This document shows positions 1-8,343 of a DNA stretch of 64,000 nt, piece by piece (position 1 is the first letter of the stretch; each line of letters opens with the position of its first letter). The translations under genes were made by a program, and so were the position numbers. Location of the stretch: positions 186,001 to 250,000 of the forward strand of contig NZ_JAPWKD010000011.1 of assembly GCF_028283705.1 (NCBI RefSeq), in the 5' to 3' direction. The notes under the pieces are model-generated. The model was not told where the DNA came from, searched no databases, and saw only the letters and a program-made list of their open reading frames with translations. This DNA comes from Pantoea sp. (GTDB lineage: Bacteria > Pseudomonadota > Gammaproteobacteria > Enterobacterales > Enterobacteriaceae).

Positions 1-489
1 CACATCAATCACTTTGAGAAAACGCAAACGCCCGTCATTGGGAGGCTGGCCATAGATCTCCATATCATCACGCAGTTCAAACTGCGGCTGATAACCATGG
101 CCGATATACAACCGCACCGCTTCAGGCTGGCGAAAGCCGGTGGTGAGGTAGATACGCTGATAACCGGCGCGCTGCGCACGCCGCTCCAGCTCCTGTAAAA
201 TCAGCAACGCCAGCCCCTGGCGACGCAGATCCCCGCGTGTCCAGATACGTTTCAGCTCGGCGGTGTGCTCGTCATAAGGTTTGTAGGCTCCCATCGCAAT
301 GATTTCGCCCTCCCGCTCCAGCACGATAAACAGGCCGCGCGGCGGTAAGTACCATTCGGTCAGTTCCACTTCTTTGCTGTTGCGGAAAAAATCACCGTAG
401 CGGGCCTCATATTCACCAAACAATCCGTTCAGGATAGGTTGGAGTTCCGGCGCTTCCGGCGAAACCTCGCGGAAAAAATGCTGGCTCAT
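1..489 (-). CDS. GNAT-family N-acetyltransferase (partial, 3' end outside window)
   Basis: The reading frame is open for 163 codons and runs off the window start without a stop. A perfect Shine-Dalgarno AGGAGG lies 4 nt before the ATG, in the 9-nt gap after the binding-protein gene. The middle carries the GNAT acetyl-CoA loop (RRQGLALLILQELERRA), preceded by a beta strand with FIVLEREGEIIAMGAY and followed by YLTTGFRQPEAVRLYIGHGY, the usual motif B. By context it would N-acetylate the amino group of an imported amine or amino acid before monooxygenase attack, as YxeL and YtmI do in the Bacillus S-alkyl/S-succino-cysteine operons. Family assignment is firm; substrate is inferred from neighbours. 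Permease and ATPase genes of the transporter are expected beyond position 1. Confidence 0.85.
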   Translation of the reverse strand, partial: MSQHFFREVSPEAPELQPILNGLFGEYEARYGDFFRNSKEVELTEWYLPPRGLFIVLEREGEIIAMGAYKPYDEHTAELKRIWTRGDLRRQGLALLILQELERRAQRAGYQRIYLTTGFRQPEAVRLYIGHGYQPQFELRDDMEIYGQPPNDGRLRFLKVIDV

Positions 490-498
490 CTTGCCTCC

Positions 499-1434
499 TT
501 AATCGCCCAGACCGGCCGGATTCACTTCAGAATGATCGATGTGTTCTACACCCTCACCCCAGCGATTCAGCACCCGGAGGTAATCACCGTTCTGCATTAC
601 GCCGTTAAGCGCGGTGCTGATCGGTTCTGCCAGGCCGCTACCCTTTTTCACCGTCACCGCGATGTGTGCCGCCTTTGGCCAACCACCATCCACACTGCCG
701 ACCAGACGTGTCTGCCCGGTCAGCGCGGCTTTCCATGCACCAATCACATTTGGGCCGAAGTAAGCGTCAGCGCGACCGGATTGCAGCGCGAGGGTTTGTG
801 CCGCGTCGTCTTTGGTATAAATCGGTGTGAATGGCTTCAGCCCTTTGGCCTGATTCTCTTTATCCCACGCCAGCAAAATCGCTTCCTGATTGGTACCGGA
901 TCCGACGATGATGCGCAGCCCGGCGATATCTGCGGCTTTGGTCAGGGATTTGATCGGGCTGCTGGTTTTGACATAGAAACCGAGGGAGTCCTTGCGGTAG
1001 GTGGCAAAATCAAAGCGTTCTTTGCGTTCTTTAGTCACGGTGATATTGCTGATGGCCGCGTCGTATTTACCGGATGCCACTCCCAGCGGCCAATCTTCCC
1101 AGGAGGTCGGTACGATGTTAAGTTTCAACCCGAGGCTATCCGCCACCAGCCGGGCGATATCCACTTCACTGCCGAGTAACGTTTTGTTGTCATCGCTGAA
1201 TACCGTTAGCGGAGGGGAGTTCTGTGCGGCCACTGCCACGGTAAAGCTACCAGGCACGGCAAAATGGTGTCCGGCGGGGATCTGTGCCACCGCAGCGCTA
1301 TTTTTCCCGGTGTTAATCGGGGTTTTGTTGGCTTCGAGACTGACCTGCTGACCATTCAGCGCCACCTCTTCGGCGAGGGCGGACATACTGCTGGTCACGA
1401 ATAACAGGGCGATGAGGGCGATCTTCTTCTGCAT
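499..1434 (-). CDS. Polar amino-acid ABC transporter substrate-binding protein (SBP_bac_3 family)
   Basis: The 311-aa product starts with a Sec signal peptide (MQKKIALIALLF...SALA, cleavage near residue 22) and continues into a family 3 solute-binding fold. Typical landmarks are GSEVDIARLVADSLGLKL, the WEDWPLGVASGKYDAAISNITVT stretch (about residues 112-134) and the hinge region SGRADAYFGPNVIGAW. It should act in the periplasm, delivering an amino-acid-like ligand to an inner-membrane permease that is not in the window. It sits between the NtaA/SnaA-type monooxygenase (15-nt gap) and the GNAT (9-nt gap) and corresponds to YxeM of the B. subtilis yxe operon. A residue stretch of about 45 aa between signal peptide and domain is longer than usual. 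The ligand is probably a modified cysteine, by context only. Confidence 0.85.
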   Translation of the reverse strand: MQKKIALIALLFVTSSMSALAEEVALNGQQVSLEANKTPINTGKNSAAVAQIPAGHHFAVPGSFTVAVAAQNSPPLTVFSDDNKTLLGSEVDIARLVADSLGLKLNIVPTSWEDWPLGVASGKYDAAISNITVTKERKERFDFATYRKDSLGFYVKTSSPIKSLTKAADIAGLRIIVGSGTNQEAILLAWDKENQAKGLKPFTPIYTKDDAAQTLALQSGRADAYFGPNVIGAWKAALTGQTRLVGSVDGGWPKAAHIAVTVKKGSGLAEPISTALNGVMQNGDYLRVLNRWGEGVEHIDHSEVNPAGLGD

Positions 1435-1449
1435 AGCGGCTACTCGCTT

Positions 1450-2763
1450 TTATTGTTGTGTGAACTGGTTTTGCGGATCCGGCAGGGCAAAACTGGCGCG
1501 TAACGTGCTGCCCGGGTATTCACGACGCGATAAACCCCGCGCCTGTAAAATCGGTACCACGCGATCGACAAAACGTTCGAAGGTATCCGGCGTGCCGCCC
1601 TGAATGATGAAGCCGTCAGTGGCTGCGCTTTCGAACCACAGTTGCAGGCCATCGGCAATCTGCTCCGGCGTGCCGTGGAACAGCGGACGGGGCGTGGCTG
1701 CTTCCAGAGCAGCCTGAAGCAGCGTATGACCCTGCTCGCGTGCTTTGCGTTTGATCTCATCGGTGGTACTGCGGAAGCTGTTCTGCCCGATATCACCAAT
1801 ATCGGGAAAGGGTTCATCCAGCGGATACTGCGAGAAATCGTGATGATCGAAGAAGCGTCCGAGATAATTCAGCGCATCGGTGATTGAGACCAGCGCTGCG
1901 GTGGTTTGATACTGGCGTTCCACATCGTCGGCATCATCCCCCACAATCACGCTGACGCCCTGGAAAATATGCAAATCCTCTGGCTGACGACCCTGCGCCA
2001 CCAGCTGCGTTTTCACATCCCGATAGAATGCCTGGGCCTCTTCTCGTGTGGGTTGGTGAGTGAAAATGGCATCCGCATGGCGTGTGGCCAGCTTTTTACC
2101 CTCTTCGGATGCGCCAGCCTGGAAGATAATCGGACGCCCCTGCGGCGTACGGGCGATGTTGAGTGGCCCCTGCACCTGGAAAAAATCACCATGATGATCC
2201 AGCGTGTGCAATTTGGCGGGATCAAAGAACTGGCCGCTCTCCTTGTTGCGTACAAAGGCATCACCTTCCCAGGAATCCCACAACCCTTTCACCACCTGCA
2301 AATACTCATCGGCAATGCGATAGCGCAATGCGTGTTCCGGGTGTTGCTGACGCGAGAAGTTCTTCGCTGATCCTTCCAGCGGTGACGTCACCACGTTCCA
2401 GCCCGCACGCCCACCACTCAGATGGTCGAGACTGGCGAACTGACGCGCCACGGTAAAAGGTTCGCTGTAGGAGGTGGAAACGGTGCCCACTAATCCGAGA
2501 TGCTGCGTCACGCCAGCCAATGCCGACAGCAGCGTCAGGGGTTCGAAACGGTTGAGGAAATGAGGAATCGACTTTTCATTAATAAACAGGCCATCGGCAA
2601 CAAACAGGAAATCCAGTTTGCCCTGTTCTGCTTTGCGCGCGATATGTCTGGCGTAGTCAAAATTGATGCTGGCGTCCGCCTGTGCCGCCGGATGGCGCCA
2701 GGCAGACATATTACCGGATGCGCCGTGCAGAATAGTGCCCAGTCGCAGTTGTCTGGTAGTCAT
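1450..2763 (-). CDS. FMN-dependent monooxygenase, NtaA/SnaA/DszA (YxeK/YtnJ-like) family
   Basis: 437 aa from the ATG at 2763, chosen because a GGAGAG ribosome site precedes it; the in-frame upstream ATG at 2790 has none. The bacterial luciferase-like fold is clear, with the subfamily signature [21 protein letters not shown] near residue 130 that marks nitrilotriacetate, pristinamycin and dibenzothiophene-sulfone monooxygenases and the YxeK/YtnJ enzymes. These use FMNH2 supplied by a separate reductase to insert oxygen next to S or N and break the bond. With the GNAT and M20 neighbours, the likely step is oxidation of an N-acetylated thioether amino acid. No flavin reductase gene is seen nearby. 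The precise substrate cannot be read from sequence. Confidence 0.88.
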   Translation of the reverse strand: MTTRQLRLGTILHGASGNMSAWRHPAAQADASINFDYARHIARKAEQGKLDFLFVADGLFINEKSIPHFLNRFEPLTLLSALAGVTQHLGLVGTVSTSYSEPFTVARQFASLDHLSGGRAGWNVVTSPLEGSAKNFSRQQHPEHALRYRIADEYLQVVKGLWDSWEGDAFVRNKESGQFFDPAKLHTLDHHGDFFQVQGPLNIARTPQGRPIIFQAGASEEGKKLATRHADAIFTHQPTREEAQAFYRDVKTQLVAQGRQPEDLHIFQGVSVIVGDDADDVERQYQTTAALVSITDALNYLGRFFDHHDFSQYPLDEPFPDIGDIGQNSFRSTTDEIKRKAREQGHTLLQAALEAATPRPLFHGTPEQIADGLQLWFESAATDGFIIQGGTPDTFERFVDRVVPILQARGLSRREYPGSTLRASFALPDPQNQFTQQ

Positions 2764-2816
2764 AATCGTTTCTCTCCGTCCATAGCACATGTCGATTAAA
2801 AGAGGGGGGTAATTTG

Positions 2817-3974
2817 TTAGCTCAGGATGACGTCACGACATCGTGCGTTGAGATGTTGCAACGCCTGCTGAGCCAGTTGTGCAAAGTAACTGGCAGCGGG
2901 CGCGATTAAGGCTTCATCCGGGTTAAATCCGCCATGATGCAGACCAAAATCACTGGCGCTGCCGATGCTGACAAATGCACCGGGGATCAGTTGCAGGTAA
3001 AAGGCGAAGTCCTCACCGCCAAGGTGCAAATCGGCGGTTTGCACCCGATATCCGGCCTGTTGCGCGATATCGCTGGCAAAAGCTGCCCATTGTGGGTCGT
3101 TCTCCAGCACCGGCGGACCGGCGTGCCAGCTCAGAGTGGCAGTGGCACCCTGCGCAACGGCGACGCTTTCCACCAGACGTCGTACGCGTTGTTCCAGTTG
3201 TTGCCGGACCAGCAAATCGTGCGTACGTGCGGTGCCGCCAAACTCAACTTCTCCCGGCAGCACATTCCAGGTTTTGCCGCCGTCGATGCGGGTAATACTG
3301 AGCACCAGGCTGTCGAGGGTATTAAAACTGCGACTGGTCAGGGATTGCAGCGCCTGAATGATCTGGCTGGCGACCACGATGCTATCCACCCCCTGTTCCG
3401 GATGCGCCGCATGGGCCCCTTTACCGTTGACGCGAATCACAAAGCGATCGGCATTGGCATAAAAAGCGCCGCCGCGTGTGGCGAAGGTACCTGTCGGCAA
3501 TCCTGGTTCGTTATGCATACCAAAAATCGCCTGCACATCCTGCAACACACCCGCGCGGATAAATTGCCGTGCGCCGGTGGCATTCTCTTCGCCGGGCTGA
3601 AACAACAGACGAATACGCCCTGGCAGCTGTGCTTCCTGCCCTTTGAGTTGTAACGCAGCCCCCAGCATTACCGCGCTGTGGACATCGTGGCCGCAGGCGT
3701 GCATCACACCGGTATGACGCGAACGATAGGACAGGCCAGTCGCTTCGTGGATAGGTAAGGCATCGATATCTGCGCGTAACGCAATGACGGTGTCGCCCTG
3801 GCCGATTTCTGCCACCACACCAGTTTCCAGCCCATAATCCAGCAAACGTATCCCTGCCGCCTGTAACCATCCTCGCAGGCGCGCGGTGGTCTCAACTTCG
3901 TGGCTGGAGAGTTCCGGCCAGCTATGCAGCTCACGCCGCCAGTCAATCAGCTGTTGTTGTGAAAATTGCGTCAT
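2817..3974 (-). CDS. M20-family amidohydrolase / N-acyl-amino acid deacylase (YxeP/SndA-like)
   Basis: 385 aa from the ATG at 3974, which has GGAGGC 6 nt upstream; an 11-codon N-terminal extension in the open frame lacks this. Metal and catalytic motifs are intact: [48 protein letters not shown] and GGEDFAFY. This is the aminoacylase-1/hippurate hydrolase branch (M20D), a cytosolic two-metal enzyme releasing the acyl group from N-acyl amino acids. In the yxe-type pathway the enzyme removes the acetyl group after oxygenation. A close paralogue lies at 15495-16646, with long shared blocks such as [20 protein letters not shown]. It is in operon order after the LLM oxidoreductase gene. Confidence 0.9.
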   Translation of the reverse strand: MTQFSQQQLIDWRRELHSWPELSSHEVETTARLRGWLQAAGIRLLDYGLETGVVAEIGQGDTVIALRADIDALPIHEATGLSYRSRHTGVMHACGHDVHSAVMLGAALQLKGQEAQLPGRIRLLFQPGEENATGARQFIRAGVLQDVQAIFGMHNEPGLPTGTFATRGGAFYANADRFVIRVNGKGAHAAHPEQGVDSIVVASQIIQALQSLTSRSFNTLDSLVLSITRIDGGKTWNVLPGEVEFGGTARTHDLLVRQQLEQRVRRLVESVAVAQGATATLSWHAGPPVLENDPQWAAFASDIAQQAGYRVQTADLHLGGEDFAFYLQLIPGAFVSIGSASDFGLHHGGFNPDEALIAPAASYFAQLAQQALQHLNARCRDVILS

Positions 3975-3996
3975 GGTTGCCTCCGAAGTGCGTCGT

Positions 3997-4995
3997 TCAG
4001 GCCGCAACCAGACGATGGGTTGCCAGTAGTTCGAGGGATTTCAGACGGGCATGCTCATCCACCACCGGTGAATCAATCACGAACTCGTCGATACCGAAGT
4101 TTTGATGCAGTGCCTCAAGCTGCGCATGTACCTGGGCTGCTGTGCCTTTCAGCAAAGAAGGTGTACGCGGTTCAATCACATAATCGTGGTACCCGCCCTG
4201 ACGTACATAGCGTTCTGCCTGCTCAATGCTACCAACATTGACGCTTTGCCCGTCTTTCACTGTGACGCGATAAAAGCGTAGATTGCTGACCAGCAGATCA
4301 GCTTCTGCCGGAGAATCCGCCACCACCACCTGCACTGCCACCAGCGCACGCTGGCCATAACTGAGCTGGTGGTAACGTCCCAGCACCCTCTCCAGCAACT
4401 GGCGATCACCATTGAGATGGGCGGCGAACACCAGTTGCCAGCCGAGTTCTGCCGCCAGCTGCGCACTTTCTTCACTGGCTCCCAGCAGAAAACGATTAGC
4501 CGGACGGGCGGGCTGCGGGGTTGCGTTAAGGGTTTCCTCATCACTGTGTAACGCGGCGGGTTGTAACCAGCCATCCAGCAACGCCAGTTGCTCAGCAAAA
4601 CTGCCTTTTTCATCCTGATGAACGCCCAGCTGGAGCGCCCGGGTGGACAGTGGCAACCCACCGGGAGCCTTGCCTACACCAAGATCGATACGACCCGGAG
4701 CCAGCGACGCCAGCAGATTAAAGTTTTCCGCCACTTTGTATGGGCTGTAATGCTGCAACATCACGCCACCCGAGCCAACGCGGATATGACGTGTCTGGCC
4801 AATAATCCAGGCAATCAGTAATTCCGGTGCCGGGCTGGCCAGCTGGGCCGAGTTATGGTGTTCAGCCAGCCAGAAGCGGTGATACCCCCATGCTTCCGCC
4901 TGCTGTGCCAGATGCAGGGTACGATGCAACGCATGAGTTGCACTCTCTCCTTCGGCAATCGGCGATTTATCCAGCAAACTGAGTCGGTATGACAT
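3997..4995 (-). CDS. LLM-class flavin-dependent oxidoreductase, MsnO8 / luciferase group 1
   Basis: 332 aa, first gene of the minus-strand operon. AAGGATAAGG precedes the ATG. The N-terminus (LSLLDKSPIAEGESATHAL...GYHRFWLAEHHN) and the central GRIDLGVGKAPGG are the hallmarks of the luciferase family oxidoreductase group 1 (TIGR03558-type) proteins, which use FMN or F420-like flavins. Such enzymes often accompany the NtaA-type monooxygenase in sulfur-scavenging clusters, where they may handle a second oxygenation or a byproduct. Its stop is 22 nt before the start of the M20 gene, consistent with one transcript. The specific reaction is unknown. Confidence 0.85.
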   Translation of the reverse strand: MSYRLSLLDKSPIAEGESATHALHRTLHLAQQAEAWGYHRFWLAEHHNSAQLASPAPELLIAWIIGQTRHIRVGSGGVMLQHYSPYKVAENFNLLASLAPGRIDLGVGKAPGGLPLSTRALQLGVHQDEKGSFAEQLALLDGWLQPAALHSDEETLNATPQPARPANRFLLGASEESAQLAAELGWQLVFAAHLNGDRQLLERVLGRYHQLSYGQRALVAVQVVVADSPAEADLLVSNLRFYRVTVKDGQSVNVGSIEQAERYVRQGGYHDYVIEPRTPSLLKGTAAQVHAQLEALHQNFGIDEFVIDSPVVDEHARLKSLELLATHRLVAA

Positions 4996-5187
4996 ACGCC
5001 TTATCCTTTCTGCAATGAATATGGCGGCTAGTGTGGAACGGGGCTTTTATTTCGCAAAACAACAAATTCGACAAAGTGAATTAGAAAAATGGAAATGGTG
5101 CGGGAAAAGCTGGAGTTTAACGCCATGTCTTAACTGCTTCGTAGCGACACGATAACCCATGCCGCCAGACGCCAGAATGTTGACAGG
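4996..5187. promoter_or_regulatory. Upstream region of the monooxygenase/M20/SBP/GNAT operon
   Basis: This 192-bp gap must hold the promoter for the minus-strand operon, because the upstream gene is co-directional but separated. Reading the minus strand, TTGTCG and AATAAA hexamers 17 nt apart at about 5042-5070 are a possible weak sigma-70 promoter. No terminator hairpin for the 5188-5994 gene is obvious. CysB or Cbl control would be expected for a sulfur-scavenging operon, but their sites are too degenerate to call by eye. Confidence 0.3.
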
Positions 5188-5994
5188 TTACAGTTGTGTT
5201 GTTGTTGTCTGAATACTTCTGTTTTCAATTATTTTATAAATTTTCTCCAGCTCTGGCTTATATAAAGACAATGATTCGTCCAGACTACGCTCGGAAATTG
5301 CAAGATCAATTTTCCCCCAAACGGTTGTTATTTCTCTGAGAGTCGCATCTTCTTCATATTTTGAATAAGAGGACTCGGAAATCAGCAGACTCTTAGGATG
5401 GTCACGCAATGCGCGAGGACGTTCAATGAACTGATATCTTTCACCTTTTTCATCAGCACAATGACAAATCTTATGTACTCCGCCCATATTCCTCATTTCT
5501 CTTGTGCTCATGTCTTTAATCACATTAAAAACCGGAATTTCTCTACCCACTATTCTCGATGTGTACTCAACACCCGCATCTTCCAGAAAAACCACCAGTT
5601 CGTCCTGAAGTTTCATCTTATCAAAATAGAAAGTGATATGTTTTTCAAGATTTTCACTCCCTATATCCGGGTGAATAATTTCAGTCTCAAGAAAAACCGG
5701 AGGCCTGCATTCAAATAACGCCTGAAACTTTTCTCCCAGCGATTTTATTTCAATACGTTGTGAGGCTTCGTAACTCAGCGGCGCAGGATAGGCCTGCGGT
5801 GGTCTAAAATCACTCGGCCCCGAATAGCCGTAATAGGATGGCGGCGCGACAGGCATCTGCGGATTATTCGATGCAGGTAATAGCGTTAGCTGAGATAATC
5901 GCGCAATCGGCAGGCGTGGTGCCGGATGGTTGTTGCCCCGCGTGGCCGAAGAGGTTGCCATATGGACAGAAGGAAAACCGATACGATCGGACAT
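5188..5994 (-). CDS. Uncharacterised protein with Ser/Pro-rich N-terminus (possible secreted protein)
   Basis: 268 aa, not recognised. AGGGAG precedes the ATG. The first ~75 residues are rich in Ser, Thr, Pro, Ala and Tyr (for example PSYYGYSGPSDFRPPQAYPAP) and look disordered, with no Sec signal peptide or membrane segment. The remaining ~190 residues are charged, alpha/beta in character, with CHC near residue 178, and the gene ends TTTTQL. Coding sequence of the C-terminal part is clearly AT-richer than the flanking operons, suggesting transfer. A disordered polar N-terminus followed by a globular domain is typical of type III effectors, but no hrp-box is visible upstream, so this is speculation. 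It is flanked by unrelated genes and looks monocistronic. Confidence 0.6.
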   Translation of the reverse strand: MSDRIGFPSVHMATSSATRGNNHPAPRLPIARLSQLTLLPASNNPQMPVAPPSYYGYSGPSDFRPPQAYPAPLSYEASQRIEIKSLGEKFQALFECRPPVFLETEIIHPDIGSENLEKHITFYFDKMKLQDELVVFLEDAGVEYTSRIVGREIPVFNVIKDMSTREMRNMGGVHKICHCADEKGERYQFIERPRALRDHPKSLLISESSYSKYEEDATLREITTVWGKIDLAISERSLDESLSLYKPELEKIYKIIENRSIQTTTTQL

Positions 5995-6281
5995 ATTTAC
6001 ACTCCCTGGTTTAGATGGTCTTTATTTCCAGCGCCGCTGCCATGAATTATGTGCTTAACAGTAAGCAATATTGATAAAAATAAAATGTTATTGGTTATGA
6101 TAATTCACTGAAGGTAACATCATAAATATCATGTCATATTTAAAACTGATTTATCTCTGAAATAAATGGCATATCAATTATTTTATGATGACCAAAAATA
6201 TCATCTGTACAGCGCCATTGGAATAAACCATCATCGGGAACAGCTGAAACTATTCGCTTTTGCTAACCGGAGATTCTGTCT

Positions 6282-7199
6282 ATGTCACAGCATGCTTATA
6301 AACCTTTCGAAACACGCCATCCGGTATCTGCCCATGATCGCACGCTTGAACCACAAATCATCGCGGCTATGGACCAGTTGCGAGCGAACTTTTCCGGCAC
6401 GACGCGGGAAATGTATGACCAGATGCTGGCCGGGACACCCATGGCTCCAGGTATAGTCACCGAACGCATCGATCAGGTTGGGATACAGGGCTGGTGGGTG
6501 AAACCGGAGCAGCAAACTGATTCTCGGGCAGTGGTGTTTATTCATGGCGGTGGTTATACGCTGGGCAGTGCCATTGCTTATCGGGGTTTTGCCAGCCAGT
6601 TAGCGACACGCACCGGTATTGCCACATTTGTCCCGGACTATCCTTTAACCCCAGAACATCCATTCCCGGCAGCACCGAAGGCGCTTGCGCGAATTCCTGG
6701 CTGGCTGGCGACTCAGGGGATGACTCAGCTGGCGTTAGTGGGGGATTCTGCCGGAGGTGCACTGGTGCTGGGATTGTTACAAAACCCACAGGTGGCGGCT
6801 GATGTGGCTTCTGCCGTGGTGTTTTCGCCGTATCTCGACCTGGCTTTTACCGGGGACTCCTTTAATAATCCGGCGACTCACGACCCCATTTTCCATCCTG
6901 AAATACTGACCCAACTGGCAGGGGTTTATCTCAATGGCACCCCCGCAACCAACGGCTTAGCATCGCCGTTGTACGACGTACCCGAACGCTTACCCCCGCT
7001 GGCAATTCAGGTGGGAACAGACGAATTGTTGCTGGATGATGCCACACGTTATGCCGCCGCTGCGGCAGCACGAGGCGGCGAAGTGCGTCTGGATATTTAT
7101 GAAGGTATGCATCATGTATTTCAGAGCGAAATCGAACTGGAAGCTGCGCGCCATGCGCTGGATGCCGCTGCAGAGTTTATTACCCGCCACTGGCGATAA
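6282..7199 (+). CDS. Alpha/beta hydrolase, HSL-type esterase/lipase family
   Basis: 305 aa with GGAG 9 nt before the ATG. The oxyanion-hole motif HGGG (residues 88-91) and nucleophile elbow GDSAGG (Ser156) identify the hormone-sensitive-lipase (alpha/beta hydrolase fold-3) family; the acid is probably Asp in GTDELLLDDA and the base His in EGMHHVFQ near the C-terminus. No signal peptide, so cytoplasmic. It would hydrolyse short-chain acyl esters; the natural substrate is not apparent. It is preceded by an AT-rich 280-bp gap and appears to be transcribed alone. Confidence 0.88.
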   Translation: MSQHAYKPFETRHPVSAHDRTLEPQIIAAMDQLRANFSGTTREMYDQMLAGTPMAPGIVTERIDQVGIQGWWVKPEQQTDSRAVVFIHGGGYTLGSAIAYRGFASQLATRTGIATFVPDYPLTPEHPFPAAPKALARIPGWLATQGMTQLALVGDSAGGALVLGLLQNPQVAADVASAVVFSPYLDLAFTGDSFNNPATHDPIFHPEILTQLAGVYLNGTPATNGLASPLYDVPERLPPLAIQVGTDELLLDDATRYAAAAAARGGEVRLDIYEGMHHVFQSEIELEAARHALDAAAEFITRHWR

Positions 7200-7401
7200 C
7201 CAGGCATGCCTGCGTTCTGCCTGATGTGCCATTCGAAGTTAGGAAATTTCTGGTAATAGGTTGTGGGGGAAGTAAATTTTCTAAATACATCAGAAATGTG
7301 AATGTGTAAGATGGACTTAGGTTGACTATGGAAACGGTCAACAGGCCGCAGCAACGAGTGCGCGGTGACTGTATCACATCACAAGTACAGGAGTTTTACT
7401 G

Positions 7402-7935
7402 ATGCAGATTTGTATGATGGATTATGGGAGATTATCTCCAGATGGAAAGACGCTGAAGTTGATGTGTTACGGCGTAGGTTCTTTTGATGTCCTTTCTGGA
7501 ATTGAAAAATACATAAACAATCCACACTGTTCCGACAGGGAGAAAGCTGCAATTCCACCCGGAACTTACTGGATAGTTGATCGACCACAGGGAAGTCTTT
7601 TTAATCAGATTCGGGCTGAGGCCATAGATATGGCACATCTGTACCGCAATCACCATTCTGAATGGTTTGGCTTGTACAGCAGCAACACGATGAGTGACCA
7701 TGTTTTTGTTAATGGAATACGTTGGGGCAGTTTCCGATTACACCCGCTCAATTCAGACGGTTCCGGTGTATCCTGGGGGTGTATTACTCTCTATCGATCA
7801 AACGAATTCCAGGTGTTGAGACGTGCGTTGCTCAACCGTCCCAAGGTTCGCGTTCCCGGTGGGAATGGATTAATGGCATACGGACGCATTGATGTTCGTG
7901 GCATCCCTGATTTCTCTAAATGCAGTGTGAAATGA
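7402..7935 (+). CDS. Tlde1-like (DUF2778) L,D-transpeptidase-type T6SS antibacterial toxin
   Basis: 177 aa with AGGAG 8 nt before the ATG. The C-terminal half contains FRLHPLNSDGSGVSWGCITL, with His114 and Cys127, matching the His/Cys active site of DUF2778 proteins such as Salmonella Tlde1, which cut or exchange D-amino acids in peptidoglycan stems in the periplasm of a competitor. The N-terminus has the DUF2778-like opening (MDYGRLSPDGKTLKL...) and the IPPGTYWIVDRPQGS block. No signal peptide is present, as expected for cargo carried by a type VI apparatus. The ATGA overlap with the following small membrane protein indicates a coupled toxin-immunity pair. No VgrG, PAAR or Hcp gene is in the window, so it is an orphan pair. 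The region is AT-rich. Confidence 0.8.
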   Translation: MQICMMDYGRLSPDGKTLKLMCYGVGSFDVLSGIEKYINNPHCSDREKAAIPPGTYWIVDRPQGSLFNQIRAEAIDMAHLYRNHHSEWFGLYSSNTMSDHVFVNGIRWGSFRLHPLNSDGSGVSWGCITLYRSNEFQVLRRALLNRPKVRVPGGNGLMAYGRIDVRGIPDFSKCSVK

Positions 7936-8144
7936 AAATAATCATCTTTATCGTAATTGTCATTGCTGGAATCGTGTTTATACCTGACACAGTTGTCGGC
8001 CATGTTGTGGACAGTCTGGATTTAGCTCAAGGTGACGGCGAGGAGGGAATGAATAATTTCTTTTTTATCATTTTGTTAATCAAGACCGCTTTTTCAGCCG
8101 TCATTGCCCTGCTGATTCTACGCAGATATCGGAAGCCTCAATGA
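7932..8144 (+). CDS. Small two-helix membrane protein, putative immunity to the Tlde1-like toxin
   Basis: 70 aa from the ATG at 7932, which overlaps the toxin stop as ATGA; this start is preferred to an upstream ATG inside the toxin gene because it gives translational coupling and a clean membrane N-terminus. Hydrophobic residues 3-17 form a first helix or uncleaved signal anchor, residues 18-40 an acidic loop (DSLDLAQGDGEEG), and residues 43-63 a second helix followed by the positive tail RRYRKPQ. The loop could lie in the periplasm, where a peptidoglycan-directed toxin would have to be blocked. I do not recognise a family by sequence; the immunity role is inferred entirely from position. 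Confidence 0.65.
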   Translation: MKIIIFIVIVIAGIVFIPDTVVGHVVDSLDLAQGDGEEGMNNFFFIILLIKTAFSAVIALLILRRYRKPQ

Positions 8145-8343
8145 GGAATTAATTAATGAAATGGAGATTGAAGTGTACTCACCCTGTGACCTATCTGATT
8201 AAAGGACCACATTAAGCTCCGGGCTATTGAGCTTTTACCTTTTTCAGCAAAGCTTAGTGCATTTCCTTGGTTCAACTCCCCGACGCGGCGTTCGATGATA
8301 AAAACCGCCCGTCGGGTAATTGATAACAAAGGAATTCACCATC
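8145..8343. promoter_or_regulatory. Intergenic leader of the ABC transporter/LLM operon with a hairpin
   Basis: This 199-bp region separates the toxin/immunity pair from the next operon. It contains an inverted repeat CCCGACG (8279-8285) and CGTCGGG (8310-8316), extendable with a GCGG/CCGC pairing, located only 27 nt before the start codon. There is no T-run after it, so it may be a leader structure rather than a terminator. AAGGAA is the ribosome site before ATG 8344. Confidence 0.45.

Noticed and set aside
5995..6281. hrp-box or type III promoter upstream of the 268-aa gene
   Set aside because: No GGAAC...CCAC pattern seen in the upstream region on the minus strand; effector idea remains composition-based.
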